Assembly (NCBI GenBank): GCA_007922195.1
Contig: ML682005.1
Coordinates: 35,335,762-35,399,761, forward strand
Length of the DNA stretch: 64,000 nucleotides
Origin: Podocnemis expansa
Taxonomy: Eukaryota > Chordata > Testudines > Podocnemididae
Reading direction: 5' to 3'
Shown here: positions 10,901-22,435 of the stretch, in pieces
How positions within the stretch are numbered: position 1 is the stretch's first letter
How the letters are laid out: every line of letters begins with the position of its first letter
Notes under the pieces: generated by a model
What the model was told of the DNA's origin: nothing
Database searches by the model: none
The model's input: only the letters and a program-made list of their open reading frames with translations
Program-made: the position numbers and the translations under genes

Positions 10901-12641
10901 ATTGTGTACTAAAGCAAAGTGGGACTAATTCTATTTGGTTTTGCATTCCAGTACCTTAAATCACTGTTCTCGCTCACAGGCACTTCAAATCAGTGCTGGT
11001 GCCAGAGCAAATGGGAGAAGCAAAAATTTTTAGACAAGTTTCTTATCAACCATTTTCTCCAGCAGTCTTGTAAATCTGTCTGGAGAGGAGTTTCTTCCCC
11101 AAGCTACACCATGATGTTTCAGACTATAAGTCTGATTGATCAAATACTTTAACGGAGTAGAAAATTCAGATTCAAAGCTAGCATATCATAAGAAAGATGA
11201 TTTACTGAGAGAATTAAATGAACTTTTGATTTTGATTTTGGTTTTTATTCACCCTTATAAAGAGGCAAATGAGACAGACGAACAAATGTGTTATGTAGTA
11301 AAATATTTCTGCAGTGTGCTACATAAACAAAAAGAAGTTTCTTTCTTTAAATGCAGAGCAATCAAGACCATCACCACAAGGAGATTCTGAGACTGACTCG
11401 AGGTGCAGAGAATGGCAAGATTAGAGTTTTGGGGTAATTATATTCTGAGTTGATTATGACGCTGTATATTAAGTGCTGTAATTAAGAACAGAATCGCAGA
11501 GGGAAAAGAAACACCATATCCACGACAGACCAGTCAAGAGAGAGTAATGTTTTAGTGATTCTGATCTCAAGTAAACTGGACTTCAATTGACTTATTGAAG
11601 TAACTGAGATCAGAACGTAGTTCCTTCTTTTTTGAGGGAGCAGGATTTCAAGTTGAATAGAGACAAAGAATTAAAGAAATAAGGAATCAATATATTTAAT
11701 TCAAAAGGAATATTTCAATTTAGCAACCAGTGTTTTAAATACAAAAACTGTATGAACCTTCTGCATTTTTATAGTTTAGTTATATCAGTTGAAAAGTCAC
11801 TTTACACTTGAATTTACATTTTGTTGTTGACCTTATTCAGGTTTCCTGCCTTGTCAGAAGCAGAATTTCAATTGAACCAGTTGAACAGATTTGAAATGAG
11901 TGCTACAAGTTCAATTTTTTTAAATAGAAAGCTTAGATCCCCATTGTAGTTTAATTGTGCTGTTTATTTCACACCTGGGGACTGACTTCATTAGCTGACT
12001 GCCCTTGGTCAGATACTTACTAAAAATGGCCATGAATCACACCATCATATTTATGTGAAATACCCTTTAAACTGTAGCTGAGCCTCAACCTGTGGGCTCC
12101 AAGTATTGTTTTTAACACAAGTGCAAATGGAATTAGTTCAGTTCACAGCATGAGGAATGTCAGCTAGAGCATTTGAAAATCCTAATCAAATACATCCAAT
12201 AGCCAGAGGTGAAACAGAAGCAAATTTCAGAACTAGCCTTCCATTTTTGTGAGACATTAGCATACTAATGAGAAAAGGCAGCAAGAATGAGAAATCAGCT
12301 TCTGCTTTCAAAGTATTAGGACTGTGATGAGCCCGCTGGATATTTTTAAATAAAAAGGGTTTTAATATCTGTACTAGAGTGCAAAATCATTTGCTGATTT
12401 AAAATAGACAAACTCTGGGACTTCAACAAGTCATTTAACCACTCCAGCTCAATTTCTTTATCTGAAATGGGGAAAACACAGACACCCCCTTGGCAAAGGG
12501 TCTCCTACTCTTTCTGAGCAGCTCTTTGCTTAGACCTGAAACTCATTACTCCAAACATACCTTGCAAGATATTTAATCCAAGGAGGACATCATGACAAGA
12601 TCTATAGAAAGTCTGTAATTTGCAAAGACTTGATCATTGTT
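8000..12641. other. Long unassigned stretch with one old SINE-like segment
   Basis: No supported gene. An AAAAT microsatellite lies at about 10207-10240. At about 9130-9370 the sequence resembles old L2/CR1-type retroposon debris (weak). At about 12420-12480 the string agtcatttaacc...tttctttatctgaaatgggg resembles a MIR/CORE-SINE core. A frame at 10373-10594 follows an acceptor-like ttccttttctcatag but has no other exon support. Confidence 0.45.
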
Positions 12642-12938
12642 GTCTTGTCTACACTAAAAAAACGAGTTGACCTAACACAGGTGAAACATAGCAAAGTGGT
12701 GAAATTGACAAAAATGACAGCCCTGCTGCTGATGTAAGGTAAGATGCAATGTCTACACTGACACTGCATTCCCCTAACTAGGCTGACATAACTCTTCCAT
12801 CTCTCGTTGAGGTGGTTTCATTTTGTTGAAAAAATGGCAATTTTTTTGACCAGGGAGTTGATTGCAGTGTATAAACCAAAACCATTTCTTGGAAAAAGCT
12901 GACTTTGGTTGACAGAACTGTCTTGGGTAGACCAGGCC
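12642..12938. mobile_element. Terminal-inverted-repeat DNA element of the 'gtctacact' group
   Basis: The left end gtcttgtctacactaaaaaaa and right end gggtagaccaggcc are inverted relatives, and the left end resembles the ends at 31317 and 38110. The interior has no coding capacity. A clear TSD is not visible, so the boundaries are approximate. The group is probably a non-autonomous hAT-like family. Confidence 0.45.
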
Positions 12939-13748
12939 TGTGAAATGCATGTGGATGTAATATTTAAGGACTAATATATTTATACTGAAATATGCTTTAT
13001 GGACTTGGAGTGTAAATTAGGAGTTTGTATGTCTTAGTGATGACCCATTCAAGCAAGAGGGAATTGTCACTACTCTCTAGTCTGCTGCCAAGGTAACACA
13101 AGGCTCAGTTGACTAGCCTTGCTCCTGCCCAAAACCATGAAGAGGCACCACCAAGTAATCAAAACTCTTGAAGGTGAAAAAGGAATATCGTGACAGAAAG
13201 CACTTCACCCTGGCCATGAACAGAATTAAGAGACTGTTTTCAGTATAAACAGAGATGAAAGAAGCACTCAGGATCTATTCACTGAGGAAACCTTTGAGGC
13301 ACAAAAGCATTTTCATGAAGTTTGGCTCCTGATTCTTGTGAAACCAGCTGGCTCTGCAAAAGACAACTTTTGTGGGAGAAAAATACTGTATTCAATAGAA
13401 AACAACTAATATGTGTAGTTTGCACTTTATGGATTATTTTGCATTTTAACTATTTGTTTCCACCACTTATTCTTACTTTAATAAAAACTTATTTTGTTTT
13501 ATCATAAGGGCTTACAAGTTCTGTATGGCTTACGGGACTGGTGATTTAAAGTAAAATCAGGGTATGCTACACCATTGGGTACAGATCTGCAGTTTGTGAG
13601 TACCCAGTATTGGGGCTGGATATAACAGAGGAATGATTCTATGGCTGAGGGAATGGTTAACCCACAAGGCAAAGAAAGGGTTGAGATAAACTCACAGCCA
13701 AATACTTAAGTGGCTGAAAGGTGTTAGGGAGCTAGAAGCAGAGAGTAG
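12939..13748. other. Unassigned stretch
   Basis: No gene, repeat end or tandem structure is supported here. Confidence 0.5.
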
Positions 13749-13759
13749 CTAGGTGAGAA

Positions 13760-13912
13760 CAAGTTCCAAAGCGGTAGCCTTGTTAGTCTAGTTCAGATAA
13801 ACAAACAAGGAATCCTGTGGCACTTAAAGCCTAACAAATTTATTTATTGCCATGTGATAAATTTATTTATTACTTGCAATAAATTTGTTAGGCTTTAAGT
13901 GCCACAGGACTC
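13760..13912 (-). mobile_element. Short Penelope-like element copy made of two opposed 3' tails
   Basis: The copy starts with the minus-strand PLE tail (ttccaaagcggtagccttgttagtct, then cctgtggcacttaaagcctaac) and is followed after about 25 bp by a plus-strand copy of the same tail. The arms at 13809-13850 and 13876-13913 are nearly perfect inverted copies. The flanks ctaggtgagaa (13749-13759) and ctgggtgagaa (13913-13923) form an 11-bp TSD with one mismatch. No coding sequence remains. Confidence 0.7.
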
Positions 13913-13923
13913 CTGGGTGAGAA

Positions 13924-15581
13924 AAATCACATATGGCATTTCCAGAGAAAAGAGAGAAAGGATGTTTAGCTGGTGTTTGTCGAATGCTTTAAAAATGTGT
14001 AATGATAAAGAAGTGTTCAATCTCACCACCTCCACATGAGGGAGGGGAGAAGATAACAGAAGAGGGTTAGAGTGGAAGGGACCTGCTCCATTATGACAGA
14101 GAAAAAAATGAACAGGGCAGGCTTCTCCTCAGTGTAAAACAATAAACTTATCCTATTAAGACATTTGTTGTTAATTTTCATCCTATTACCACCTTCTCCC
14201 TCCTCAGTCTTCAGAGAAAGGTAAGTCTTTGGGTGCAATTTTGGACCATGCTTTGACCTCCGTATGCAGCTATTTTTAGTAGAGACTCTTGTATATTTGA
14301 TGTTACCTATAGTCCAGCAGATACACTTATAGGCATCTCTGGATGTGATTCAGGATCAAATAAGTTTGACGTTTTATCAATAACATGGCTGGTAAGAACT
14401 GTAACATGCTCTTCACCTTTCTTTAGTCAAAAGCTAAGGACTCATTCATGGACTTTGTCCTCACTGTTTTTTGTTAGTCCACTTCTCTCATAGCTTTTGC
14501 ACATTAATATTTAACAATGTATTGTCATCTCCAGCCCTGAAACTGACAGGCATAAATATAGCAGATTTAAAAGCTAGTTTCTAGAATATCTGAAAGGCTA
14601 ATACTGTATGCTTACCCAGTTACAAATTGAAACTTTCTACCAGGTAGACTACGTGGTTCAGTGTTTGCATCAAAGATTATACATGGAGAAAATTACCTTA
14701 GGAGTTCACATACATTTATAGCTACCCACTACGCAGTACAACCTATGAGTTATGCAATCTACTGCCTCAGGAACACAGCCTGCAGTGAGTGAGAAAGACT
14801 GATCTGTTCAGCAAGTTTCAAACAACACTACAGCAAGCTATCATAATCCCTCACAAGATGCTTTGACAATTAATAATAAGTGACGTGAAACCCTTTCTTG
14901 TTAGTAAACCGCAAAAGATTGGTATTTACCATTTCTGACACCAACTGAACTGCTTCATCATTTACGATAAATGAATACTTGCCCATACAAAAAGTCTTTT
15001 ACTACTTTATTGTTTAGTAGCCTTGACCAAGAGCCACCACGTTAAAGAGCTGAAGTTAACTTAAACAGTAAGACTTGTAGTTGGCATCAGGTGGCAGTGT
15101 TTCTGGAAATGTACAAAGAAGTGACATGCATTTAGAGTACCATTGTTTCACCTCGCCTACAGGCTGCTGGCACCCCTTGACAGCACTTTATCACACCTCA
15201 GCTAAAAATATATAAAGTAAACTTTCAAATGGTACATGGTGTGGGTGTGGGTGAGACAAGTACTGTGAACTCCAAAAATGCATCCCTTTTTAGAGAATTA
15301 CTGCACGCCTACAACCCTCTATGCTCTGTTACAACATGAAGTGCTGTGGCAAGCCCAGGCAATGCTGCTGCCTATGAGAGCCTGAAGTGCTACTATCCCA
15401 AGTACTTCAGAAATGAGGCAGGCCCACGAAACAAAAACAAAACAAAATCAACCAACAAGGCTTCTATAATTTCATGATTTTTTAAAATAAATTTGAGTGT
15501 TTTTCATGACTTCTAGTTTGAGTCTTTAGGCTTCACATTTTTCAGCCTGTGTTCACAACCATGGCTGGGATAGAAACAATG
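13924..15581. other. Unassigned stretch
   Basis: No gene or recognisable element. A polypurine stretch lies near 14040-14110. Confidence 0.5.
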
Positions 15582-15589
15582 CTTTAAAT

Positions 15590-17127
15590 TAGGGGTCTCA
15601 AACACACGGCCCATGGGCCGCAAGTGGCCCGCAGAGCTGCCTCCTGCAGCCCCTGATAACCTTGAGAATCCTGGGGCTCCCACCTTTCCAACCCCAGAGT
15701 TTTCTGCAGACTGAGACCAAGCAGCCTCACCTCCCCCCTGCGTTATCAGCCACTGACAGGGAGGAGCTGAACTGCTGCTTGGGAGCTGTCCTATTCATAT
15801 GCAGCAGTTGATTGCCCTATTCACATGCAGCTCTTGATCAGGAACTGCCCTATTCACATGCAACAGCTGAAGCAGGCTGAGCTGTCCAGAGAAGGCTCGG
15901 GGGGGGGGGCTTAAAGGAGGGTGGCCTGAGCCTGTGGGGAGGGTTCACAGGGGGCTCCATTCTGGAGGAGCACCAGAAAGCCCCACCACTAGCCACAGCA
16001 TGACCCCCAGGGCTTTCCCCACTGCCGGTCCCAGCACAGGCAGGGGGTGTTTCCCCCCAGGAGAGTGGGGTAGTGTTTTTTCTGCTGCCCACCCCAGTGC
16101 TGCTAAATTCTGACAGGCAGGGAATGTTTCCTCCTCTGCTGGCCCCACTCAGCCAAATTCAAGTGGGGAGGTGGGTGGGGGTTGTTTCCCCTTCTGCCAA
16201 CCCCAAAGCAGCTAAATTCAGGTGGGTGGGAAGTGTTTTCCCCTATGCCAGCCCCACCACAGCCAAATTCGAGTGGGCAGGCAGATAGGGGGTGTTTCCC
16301 CCTCTGCCGACCCCAGCACAGCTAAATTCAGGTGGACAAGGGTGTTTCCCCCTCTGCCAACCTCAGCATGACCAAATTTGAGCAAGGGGTGGGGAGGGTG
16401 TTTCCCCCACTACCGGTCTCAGCGCTGCCCCCAGGGCCAGGCAGGGGGCTGCTTATTTACTGTCCTGTGGAGGGCTCTGACCAACCTGTTTTCAGCTTGT
16501 CCTGGGATGTGGCTGCTCTCCTCCCCTACTGGCTTGGGGATACATGCAGCCCCCTCTTTTTAAAACAAACAAACAAACAAAAATCTTCTAAAACAATTTA
16601 ATTTTATTTAAAAAACTAAAACCTTTATAAAAATTTAATTCCAAATAAATTTAATTCAATTTTAATAAATTAAACTGCAACTAATTTATTTCAATTAACA
16701 TCAATTTGAATTCAATAAATTAAAGTTTAATTTAATTGTAATTAAATTAACCAGTGGTCCTTCAGGGTATGAAAGAGTTTATTTTTTGCCCTCAAACCAA
16801 AAAGATTGGGAACCACCGATTTATAATGTAAAAATTTAAGTGTGTTTGTTTACTCCTTGTCTTTTTGATGATTTTGCCATCTTGAATGGCAGTAATTCTA
16901 AAAGGAAATGTGTGTTTTGGCTTTGGAAAGACTGACAAAATTAGGACAGGCTTCATGTTACAGTTTCAAAAAAGTTAATAAATTGACTGTTATTTGCATA
17001 CTATATTACTCTTCATTTTTTACTGTACTTCCACATCATTGTATGAAAAGGTTTCAGTGGTGCGGCCCTCAGGCCAATATCCTAGTCCTCATGTGGTCCT
17101 CGAGGTGATTTGAGTTTGAGACCCCTG
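15590..17127. mobile_element. hAT-type element with perfect 8-bp TSD
   Basis: Termini TAGGGGTCTCAAAC and GTTTGAGACCCCTG are inverted repeats, and both flanks are ctttaaat (15582-15589 and 17128-17135), an exact 8-bp TSD typical of hAT transposons. Subterminal ggcccatgggccgcaagtgg and gcggccctcaggcc also mirror each other. The 1538-bp interior contains a minisatellite (16085-16385) and a very AT-rich block (about 16575-16755) but no transposase. A right-end-like string gattgggaaccaccg near 16805-16819 resembles the terminus of the hAT family at 48979-49373 and may be a fragment of it. Confidence 0.85.
16085..16385. repeat. Minisatellite with alternating 50- and 59-bp units
   Basis: Six units built on 'ccccagcacagctaaattcaggtgggcaggg' plus 'tgtttccccctctgcc'. 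The AAATTC mark falls at 16105, 16155, 16214, 16265, 16324 and about 16374, giving spacings of 50, 59, 51, 59 and 50. It lies inside the hAT-type element. Confidence 0.85.
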
Positions 17128-17135
17128 CTTTAAAT

Positions 17136-18077
17136 AATAAAAGCTGAGATGCTCACATAACTACATGAATCCAAGAACTGAGATTTTAAGAAAAAACCCA
17201 TACATCACAGGACTTCTGCTAAAATAACAAGACTTGCCATCTAGAGTGGATCAAAAAGTGGAATTTCCAAACGTTTTGATGGTCTCCAGCAAGGGTTTTG
17301 AAAAAGGCAATAAGCTCCCACAAAATATTTCAATTTCATTGAATCAGCTTTTTGTAAATGCTGACAGAAAATTGCTCTGTCAGAAGGTTTTGTAGCTCCT
17401 CCACTAGCAATATAAAATTCAGCCTGAGTTTCCTTAAATTCTGCTATAAAAAAACCAAACCAAGTATGCAGAATGCTGTTACAAAATATCACGTGAAAGC
17501 CTGATAGCGTCGCCACGCAAGTGATTACCAGGCCTGTCATGTTTTAGATGCTTCTGACTAACAGGATTGGTTCTAACCCCTATCTGAAGGGTTGGAGTCT
17601 GTGTCTGAAATCATACTGAGTTCTGGGAAGTCCTGATGCCCCTGGGTGAACAAGGCACCTATGATCTCTGTGCCTCAGTCACCAATCTGAAAAATGGGAA
17701 TAATAGTGCTCCTCCATCCAACAGGAATATGTGTTAAAAGACTGTGAGGTACTCAGATATGACAGTGATGGTTGGGCCATGTAAGTACTCAAGATTTCTA
17801 AATAATGCGTACTGTTGTTTGGTTGGCAGAGTAATTTCCCAAGCAAAGGAAACCACATGCAGCTACCTTGTTCTTATACACCTACCTGTTTATGAATAAC
17901 TATAGTTCAAGACCTATAAGCGCATAACTGTAAAGTTATTTCTGATCTGGAAGATTCTATAATCTTCAAGTTCAGGTTACTCTGTGAATTTAACAAAAGT
18001 TAAATCTAGCCTTCGTTATTAAAATGTAAACTGATTGTTAGGGGTCAGAGATTGTCATTATGATTCTTAATGTAATA
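17136..18077. other. Unassigned stretch with MIR-like fragment
   Basis: No gene. At about 17665-17800 the order tgtgcctcagtcaccaatctgaaaaatggga, then tgtgaggtactcagatatgacagtgatg and ggccatgtaagtac matches the 3' part of widespread MIR/L2-type retroposons of amniotes. Confidence 0.5.
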
Positions 18078-18509
18078 TACCACATCAGTGTTTCTCAACC
18101 TGTGGTCCATGGCCCATTGGTGGTCCGCAAGGGTACTGCAGGGGGGGAAATAATGTAATAATAATATAATCCTGTGTGTACCTCTTCTGTATCATATTCA
18201 GTGTTACATTGTTATTCGCTATGTAATTTGCTTCACAAACATCATTGTATAATATAACATTCTGTTGAGGTCTGTGAAACATCAGCCTTCTCTTTAAGTA
18301 AGTATTAATTTTTCCCACTCTAGGCCTACTGCAGGGTAAAAGTGCTGTGACAAGTGCAATATGTTTGTGAGTGACCATAATAAATTATTAGGAAAACAGC
18401 TTCATTTTAAGCAAGGAATCTTGTGGCACTTGAAAACTAACAGATTTATTTATTGCATGAGCTTTCATGGGAGAATATCCCACTTTGTCAGATGCTTTGA
18501 AGGGGGAGA

Positions 18510-18814
18510 ACAGTGGGTTACTTACCAGTAACCGTCCTTCTTCGAGATGGGCTGTTCATGTACATTCAGTTACAGGCGTCTACATGCCACAGTGCATGGT
18601 AGCTCTGAAAGTCTTCAGCCTTAGCCTATCAGGTCAGGGCACATGGCCAACACCCTCTACACACCACAACTGCGGCTATAGAGGTGACCGTGACCCTGAC
18701 CCTACCAGTCCCATATACCTTCGCCAACTCCGTTAGCGGGGACGGGGGGAGGTCCTAAATGTATGTGAGCAGCCCATCTCCAAGAACGATGGTTACTGGT
18801 AAGTAACCCACTGT
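18510..18814. repeat. DIRS terminal inverted repeat pair (57-bp arms)
   Basis: The arm at 18510-18566 (acagtgggttacttaccagt...) is the reverse complement of 18758-18814 (...actggtaagtaacccactgt) with only a few differences, separated by about 190 bp. DIRS-type elements replicate through circular intermediates and carry inverted or complementary ends, so this is probably the element's 3' terminal structure. Confidence 0.75.
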
Positions 18815-19586
18815 TCGCCTTCAAGTGCTGCTCACATCGTTCAGTTACAGGTGGGAGGACTTACAGTGTACCCACATCAAGTACAGCTCTGCCCAGAGCA
18901 GCAGCATCTCTAGCCTGCTGGGTGATAGCATAATGCATCGTGAAAACATGAATCAACAACCACATAGCAGCCCTGCAGATCTCTCGGATCGGGACCTTGG
19001 CAAGGAAGGCTGTAGAGGATGCCTGGGCCCTGGTAGAGTGGGCTCTAACAGTTCCAGGAAGGGGCATTTTTGACCTTCCGTAGCAGTCCTTGATACAGTT
19101 CACAATCCATCTGGTGATACACCGAGTGTTACGTGTTAGCTCTGCATTCTTGAGGAATCAGGGCATAGTATCCAGCCTGTTCCTTCCCCCACTCCCCACT
19201 ACACCCCCCAGCCTCTGCTTGAACCAAAAACCAAAAACAGTAGGAAATGGAAGACATCCTTTTCTACCCATATCCAAAAGCCATCAGCACAGTAAATGGA
19301 GCTTCATTTGCATTGATTATGGAGAGCCAGGCTCCAAAGCAAGAACTGCACTGAACCCTGGGATTGAAGAAGCAGGAACCACACTGAACTCTGGGATTGA
19401 AGAAGCAGGGAAGCATTGCATGATGGGGGAACCTCACACCAACTCGAACTCAGCAATTATCAGGCCATTCTAGTCACAGACATGATAACTGATACCCAAA
19501 ATACTGAGTCTGCCTGATTGTATTGTGAGCTTCTCTGAACCATTACACCCACCCAGGAATGTGTATTGGCCACTTAAACAAGTCCT

Positions 19587-19594
19587 TATAAAAA
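19587..19594 (+). promoter_or_regulatory. LTR TATA box
   Basis: tataaaaa within ccttataaaaaacc, in the position expected for the core promoter of the family C LTR and on the same strand as its AATAAA signal. Confidence 0.55.
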
Positions 19595-20081
19595 ACCTTT
19601 ACCCATATCCAACAGTATAGTAGGGTGTGTCCTGTGCAAGTCCTGACTGAGTACTGTGTATCCTGTGCAAGTCCTGATTAGATCCTGTCTGAATCCTGTT
19701 TGAGTTTGGATTGAGTCCTGATGCTTGGATCTAAAGCTGTATCATTTCCACTTCGACTTGGCTTTTCCTCTTCTTTGCTGATTGCTGTGGGAGCTTTGTT
19801 TCTATCCAGCCTCTGACCCTGATCTGCACAACCTGGAAACCTTTCTGCTACACAGTTTAGTGACACCCCCCGCCACCCCCCCCCCTCTCTCTCTTTCTTC
19901 CCTCTTCCCTTGTTTAATTATGACTTTCTTTCTCTTGGCCTGATAGAGTAGAATCTAGGTAATATTGTAACTGGGTGTTTTTCTTTCCTTGTATGTTTAT
20001 TAATGCTGTAACTGGGTATTTTGGGGTATTCTTCTCTCCTTTGATAATTATTTTTATTAGTGCAAGTTTTAGATACCTAGC

Positions 20082-20087
20082 AATAAA
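20082..20087 (+). terminator. LTR polyadenylation signal
   Basis: AATAAA in tagcaataaaatgcc, about 490 bp downstream of the LTR TATA box and followed by T-rich and GT-rich sequence; it would define the 3' end of the LTR transcript. Confidence 0.55.
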
Positions 20088-20254
20088 ATGCCTTTTGTAA
20101 TCAAGCCAGTTTCCAGACTCTTTTTAGACATCATTCCCTCTCTTTTGTGGTCTTGGTTTCTTTATATCACTTTGCAGCAACGCTTCTATTACCTAGCCAA
20201 AGATCCCTGTGATGCCCACAACCCTGTAAGGTTTTCTCATTGATGAGAATATTA

Positions 20255-20520
20255 GCCTGATTGACTCCAGGGGCATATAAGGGTGACAGCTGAAAAGTGC
20301 TATTTTGACCCAGCCTGACTGAGTCCAGGGGCATATAAGGGTAGCAGCTGAGAAGTGCTGTGTGACCCAGCCTGCTCAAGATCCATAATCAAACCTAGTT
20401 TGGTGAGGTACCGGAGCACATAAGGGTAGCAGCAGAGAAGTGCTGTGTGACCCAGCCTACTAAGTTCAGGGACACATAAGGGGTCAGCTGAGAGTGCTGA
20501 TAGACCTGGTCTGCCCAGAT
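20255..20520. repeat. Minisatellite in the 3' part of the family C LTR
   Basis: Four imperfect units of 'gggcatataagggtagcagctgagaagtgctgtgtgacccagcctg'. The CATATAAG/CACATAAG mark falls at about 20274, 20332, 20417 and 20473 (spacings 58, 86, 56). Confidence 0.8.
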
Positions 20521-21409
20521 GCACCTATATAGAAACACAAGTGACACAAGCAGCACACTAATAGAATTACCATCTTCCCCAAAGAGGAAGTAACCTAATA
20601 AATGAGCATACCCCAAGTTGCTTGGCAAAGTTGGCAACACGAGAGGATACCAGTAAACCTCTCTTACATTCGGCAACTGCCACAAACAGTTGGGGGGTCT
20701 TGCAAAATGGCCAGGTGCACTCGATGTAAGTTAGGAGCACCCTCCTCACATCCAGAGTATGCCACTACCTCTGGTTCTGCGTAACCTGGGGATCTGGCTA
20801 AAAAAACTGGCAAGCAAATTTCTTGGTTAAGATGGAAAGGGCCGGCCACCTTAGGGAGGAAGGATGGGTGGTGACACAAAACCACCATATCCGGTTAGAA
20901 CCTTGTGTACGGGGGGTTCCAAGGAGAGGGCTTTCAGCTCCGAAACCCTTCTAGCAAAGGTGATTACTACTAAGAAGGCCACCTTCCAAGACAAGACCAG
21001 GAGGGTGGCTGAGTCCAAAGGTTCGTAGGGTGGCTCTGTCACTGCCTGGAGGACGATATTCAGGTCCCAAGATGGGGTGGGCTTACGAGGTTGGGGAAAA
21101 AGTCTCCCTACCCCTTTTAGGAATCTGACTGAGGTGGGATGGGAGAAAACTGATTGCCCATCCACACTCTCATGGACAGCAAAGATTGCCACTAAATGGA
21201 CTCTCAGTGAGGAAGGAGAAAGGCCTCCTTCCCTTAGGTCTAGCAGATAGTCGAGGATCAGAGGAATTGAGGCTGGTATAGGGTCTACACCCTTGCCCCG
21301 GGCCCAAATGGCGCTTCCATTTGGGTGTGTACATGGACCTGGTGGATGGGTCTTCTGCTACCAACCAGGACCTTCCTAACCCTGTCTGAGCAAAGCCTCT
21401 CCTGCCCAC

Positions 21410-21850
21410 TGAGCCAGAGCATCCAGGCTGTCAGGTGTGGGAGGCCCAGGTCTGGGTGCCGAAGGCGCCCCAAGTCCCGCATCAGGAGGTCGGCCCCCGG
21501 TGGAAGATGGAGTGGGATCTCTACGGACATGTCCTGCAGGAGTGGGAACCAGTGCTGTCTGGGCCAGTCCAGAGCTATTAGTATTATGTTCGCTCCGTCC
21601 CTGTCGATTTTCATGAGCACCTTCTGTATCAGGGGAACTGGCGGGAAGGCATACATCAGAGGCCCCAGCCAGTTGATGAGGAAGGTGTTGGTGAGGGACC
21701 CCTCCTCCCGGCCCCTGAGGGAGCAGAACTGGGGGCATTTGTGATTCTGTCATGTTGCAAACAAGTCTATCTGGGGGAGACCCCATTTGTCTACAAGGAG
21801 GGAGAACACCCTGTCATGAAGGGACCACTAGTGGTTCACTAGCAGTTTTC
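21410..21850 (-). pseudogene. DIRS connecting region between RNase H and recombinase
   Basis: Minus-strand text reads LINWLGPLMYAFPPVPLIQKVL-like sequence (MYAFPPVPLIQKVLMKIDRD, about 21656-21597), then WPRQHWFPLLQDM and LTAWMLWLSGQERLCSD. These blocks normally follow RNase H in DIRS and related polyproteins. Two frames must be combined to follow it, so at least one frameshift is present. Confidence 0.7.
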
Positions 21851-22411
21851 TGCTTAGAGAGTCCGCCAGCCCGTTGTCCACACCGGGTAGATGGGAGGCC
21901 ACTGGGCAGAAGTCATGTTGCATGGCCAATTCCCAGAGTTTGCGCGCCTCCTCACAAAGTGGTGTAGAACATACCCCGCCCCTTGCCGATTCGTGTAGAA
22001 CATGGCTGTGGCATTGTCCATGAGGATCTGGACTGACCAGCCCCGTATCTTGTTTAGGAAGGTCAAGCAGGCTAGCTGGATTGCCCTTATTTCCTTCACA
22101 TTTATGTGGAGAGGGCCATTGGCGTGGGACCAGAGCCCCTGAGTGCAGAGATCCCCAGAGATGTAAGCCCCCCACCCAGTGTTTGAGGCGTCCATTATTA
22201 AGGTCATTGAGGGCCTGAGGTCCTTGAAGGGGATGCCCCTCATGGCAAAGCGGGGATCCCTCCACACCTGAAGTGTCCCCAGAGTGTCCTGGGGAACAGA
22301 TAGTACCTTGTTCAGGGAGTCCCTCCATGTGTGGAACACCGTGGAAAGCCAGATTTGGAAAGGCCTCATCCTCAGGCGTGCCATCTGGATCATGGAGGTG
22401 GAGGCTGCCAT
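21850..22411 (-). pseudogene. DIRS RNase H domain, frameshifted at its end
   Basis: The frame shows the RNase H acidic positions in order: LIMDASNTGWGAY (first aspartate, about 22205), HINVKEIRAIQ (glutamate, about 22095), and QILMDNATAMFYTN (second aspartate, about 22025). The final block GVDNGLADSLSR appears in a neighbouring frame (about 21885-21850), so a frameshift lies near 21900. RNase H removes the RNA strand during DIRS reverse transcription. A stop near 22436 separates it from the reverse transcriptase, in the same frame. Confidence 0.85.
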
Positions 22412-22435
22412 GTGACCAAGGAGCTGCAGGCACTG

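Larger units (their letters stand above)
19127..20639 (+). mobile_element. Solo LTR (family C) inside the DIRS recombinase
   Basis: The insertion begins TGTTACGTGTTAGC and ends GTTGGCAACA, is flanked by cgag on both sides (19123-19126 and 20640-20643), and removing it with one cgag rejoins the recombinase reading frame exactly. On the plus strand it has a TATA box (tataaaaa, 19587-19594) and an AATAAA signal (20082-20087), giving a U3 of about 0.46 kb and R plus U5 of about 1 kb. A minisatellite fills the last part. There is no gag or pol, hence solo. A 4-bp TSD fits several LTR superfamilies; I cannot choose among them. Confidence 0.85.
18861..21409 (-). pseudogene. DIRS tyrosine recombinase, frameshifted and split by a solo LTR
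   Basis: Segments in order on the minus strand: an N-terminal SAM-like region (about 21409-21290, STRSMYTPKWKRH), HESVDGQSVFSHPTSVRFLKG (about 21170), the first catalytic arginine block FLVVITFARRVSELKAL (about 20975-20925), LRRVLLTYIECTWPF (about 20745), then after the LTR the HSTR box in GTVRAHSTRAQASS (about 19045-19005) and HVFTMHYAI with the nucleophile tyrosine (about 18950-18925). The R...HxxR...Y catalytic residues are therefore all still readable. This enzyme would insert the circular DIRS DNA. The frame shifts more than once upstream, so no full protein is made. Joining across the 4-bp TSD of the LTR restores a continuous frame at that point. Confidence 0.85.

Noticed and set aside
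20255..20520. Regularly spaced direct repeats considered as a CRISPR-like array
   Set aside because: Irregular spacing, no constant repeat separated by unique spacers, vertebrate context; it is an LTR minisatellite.
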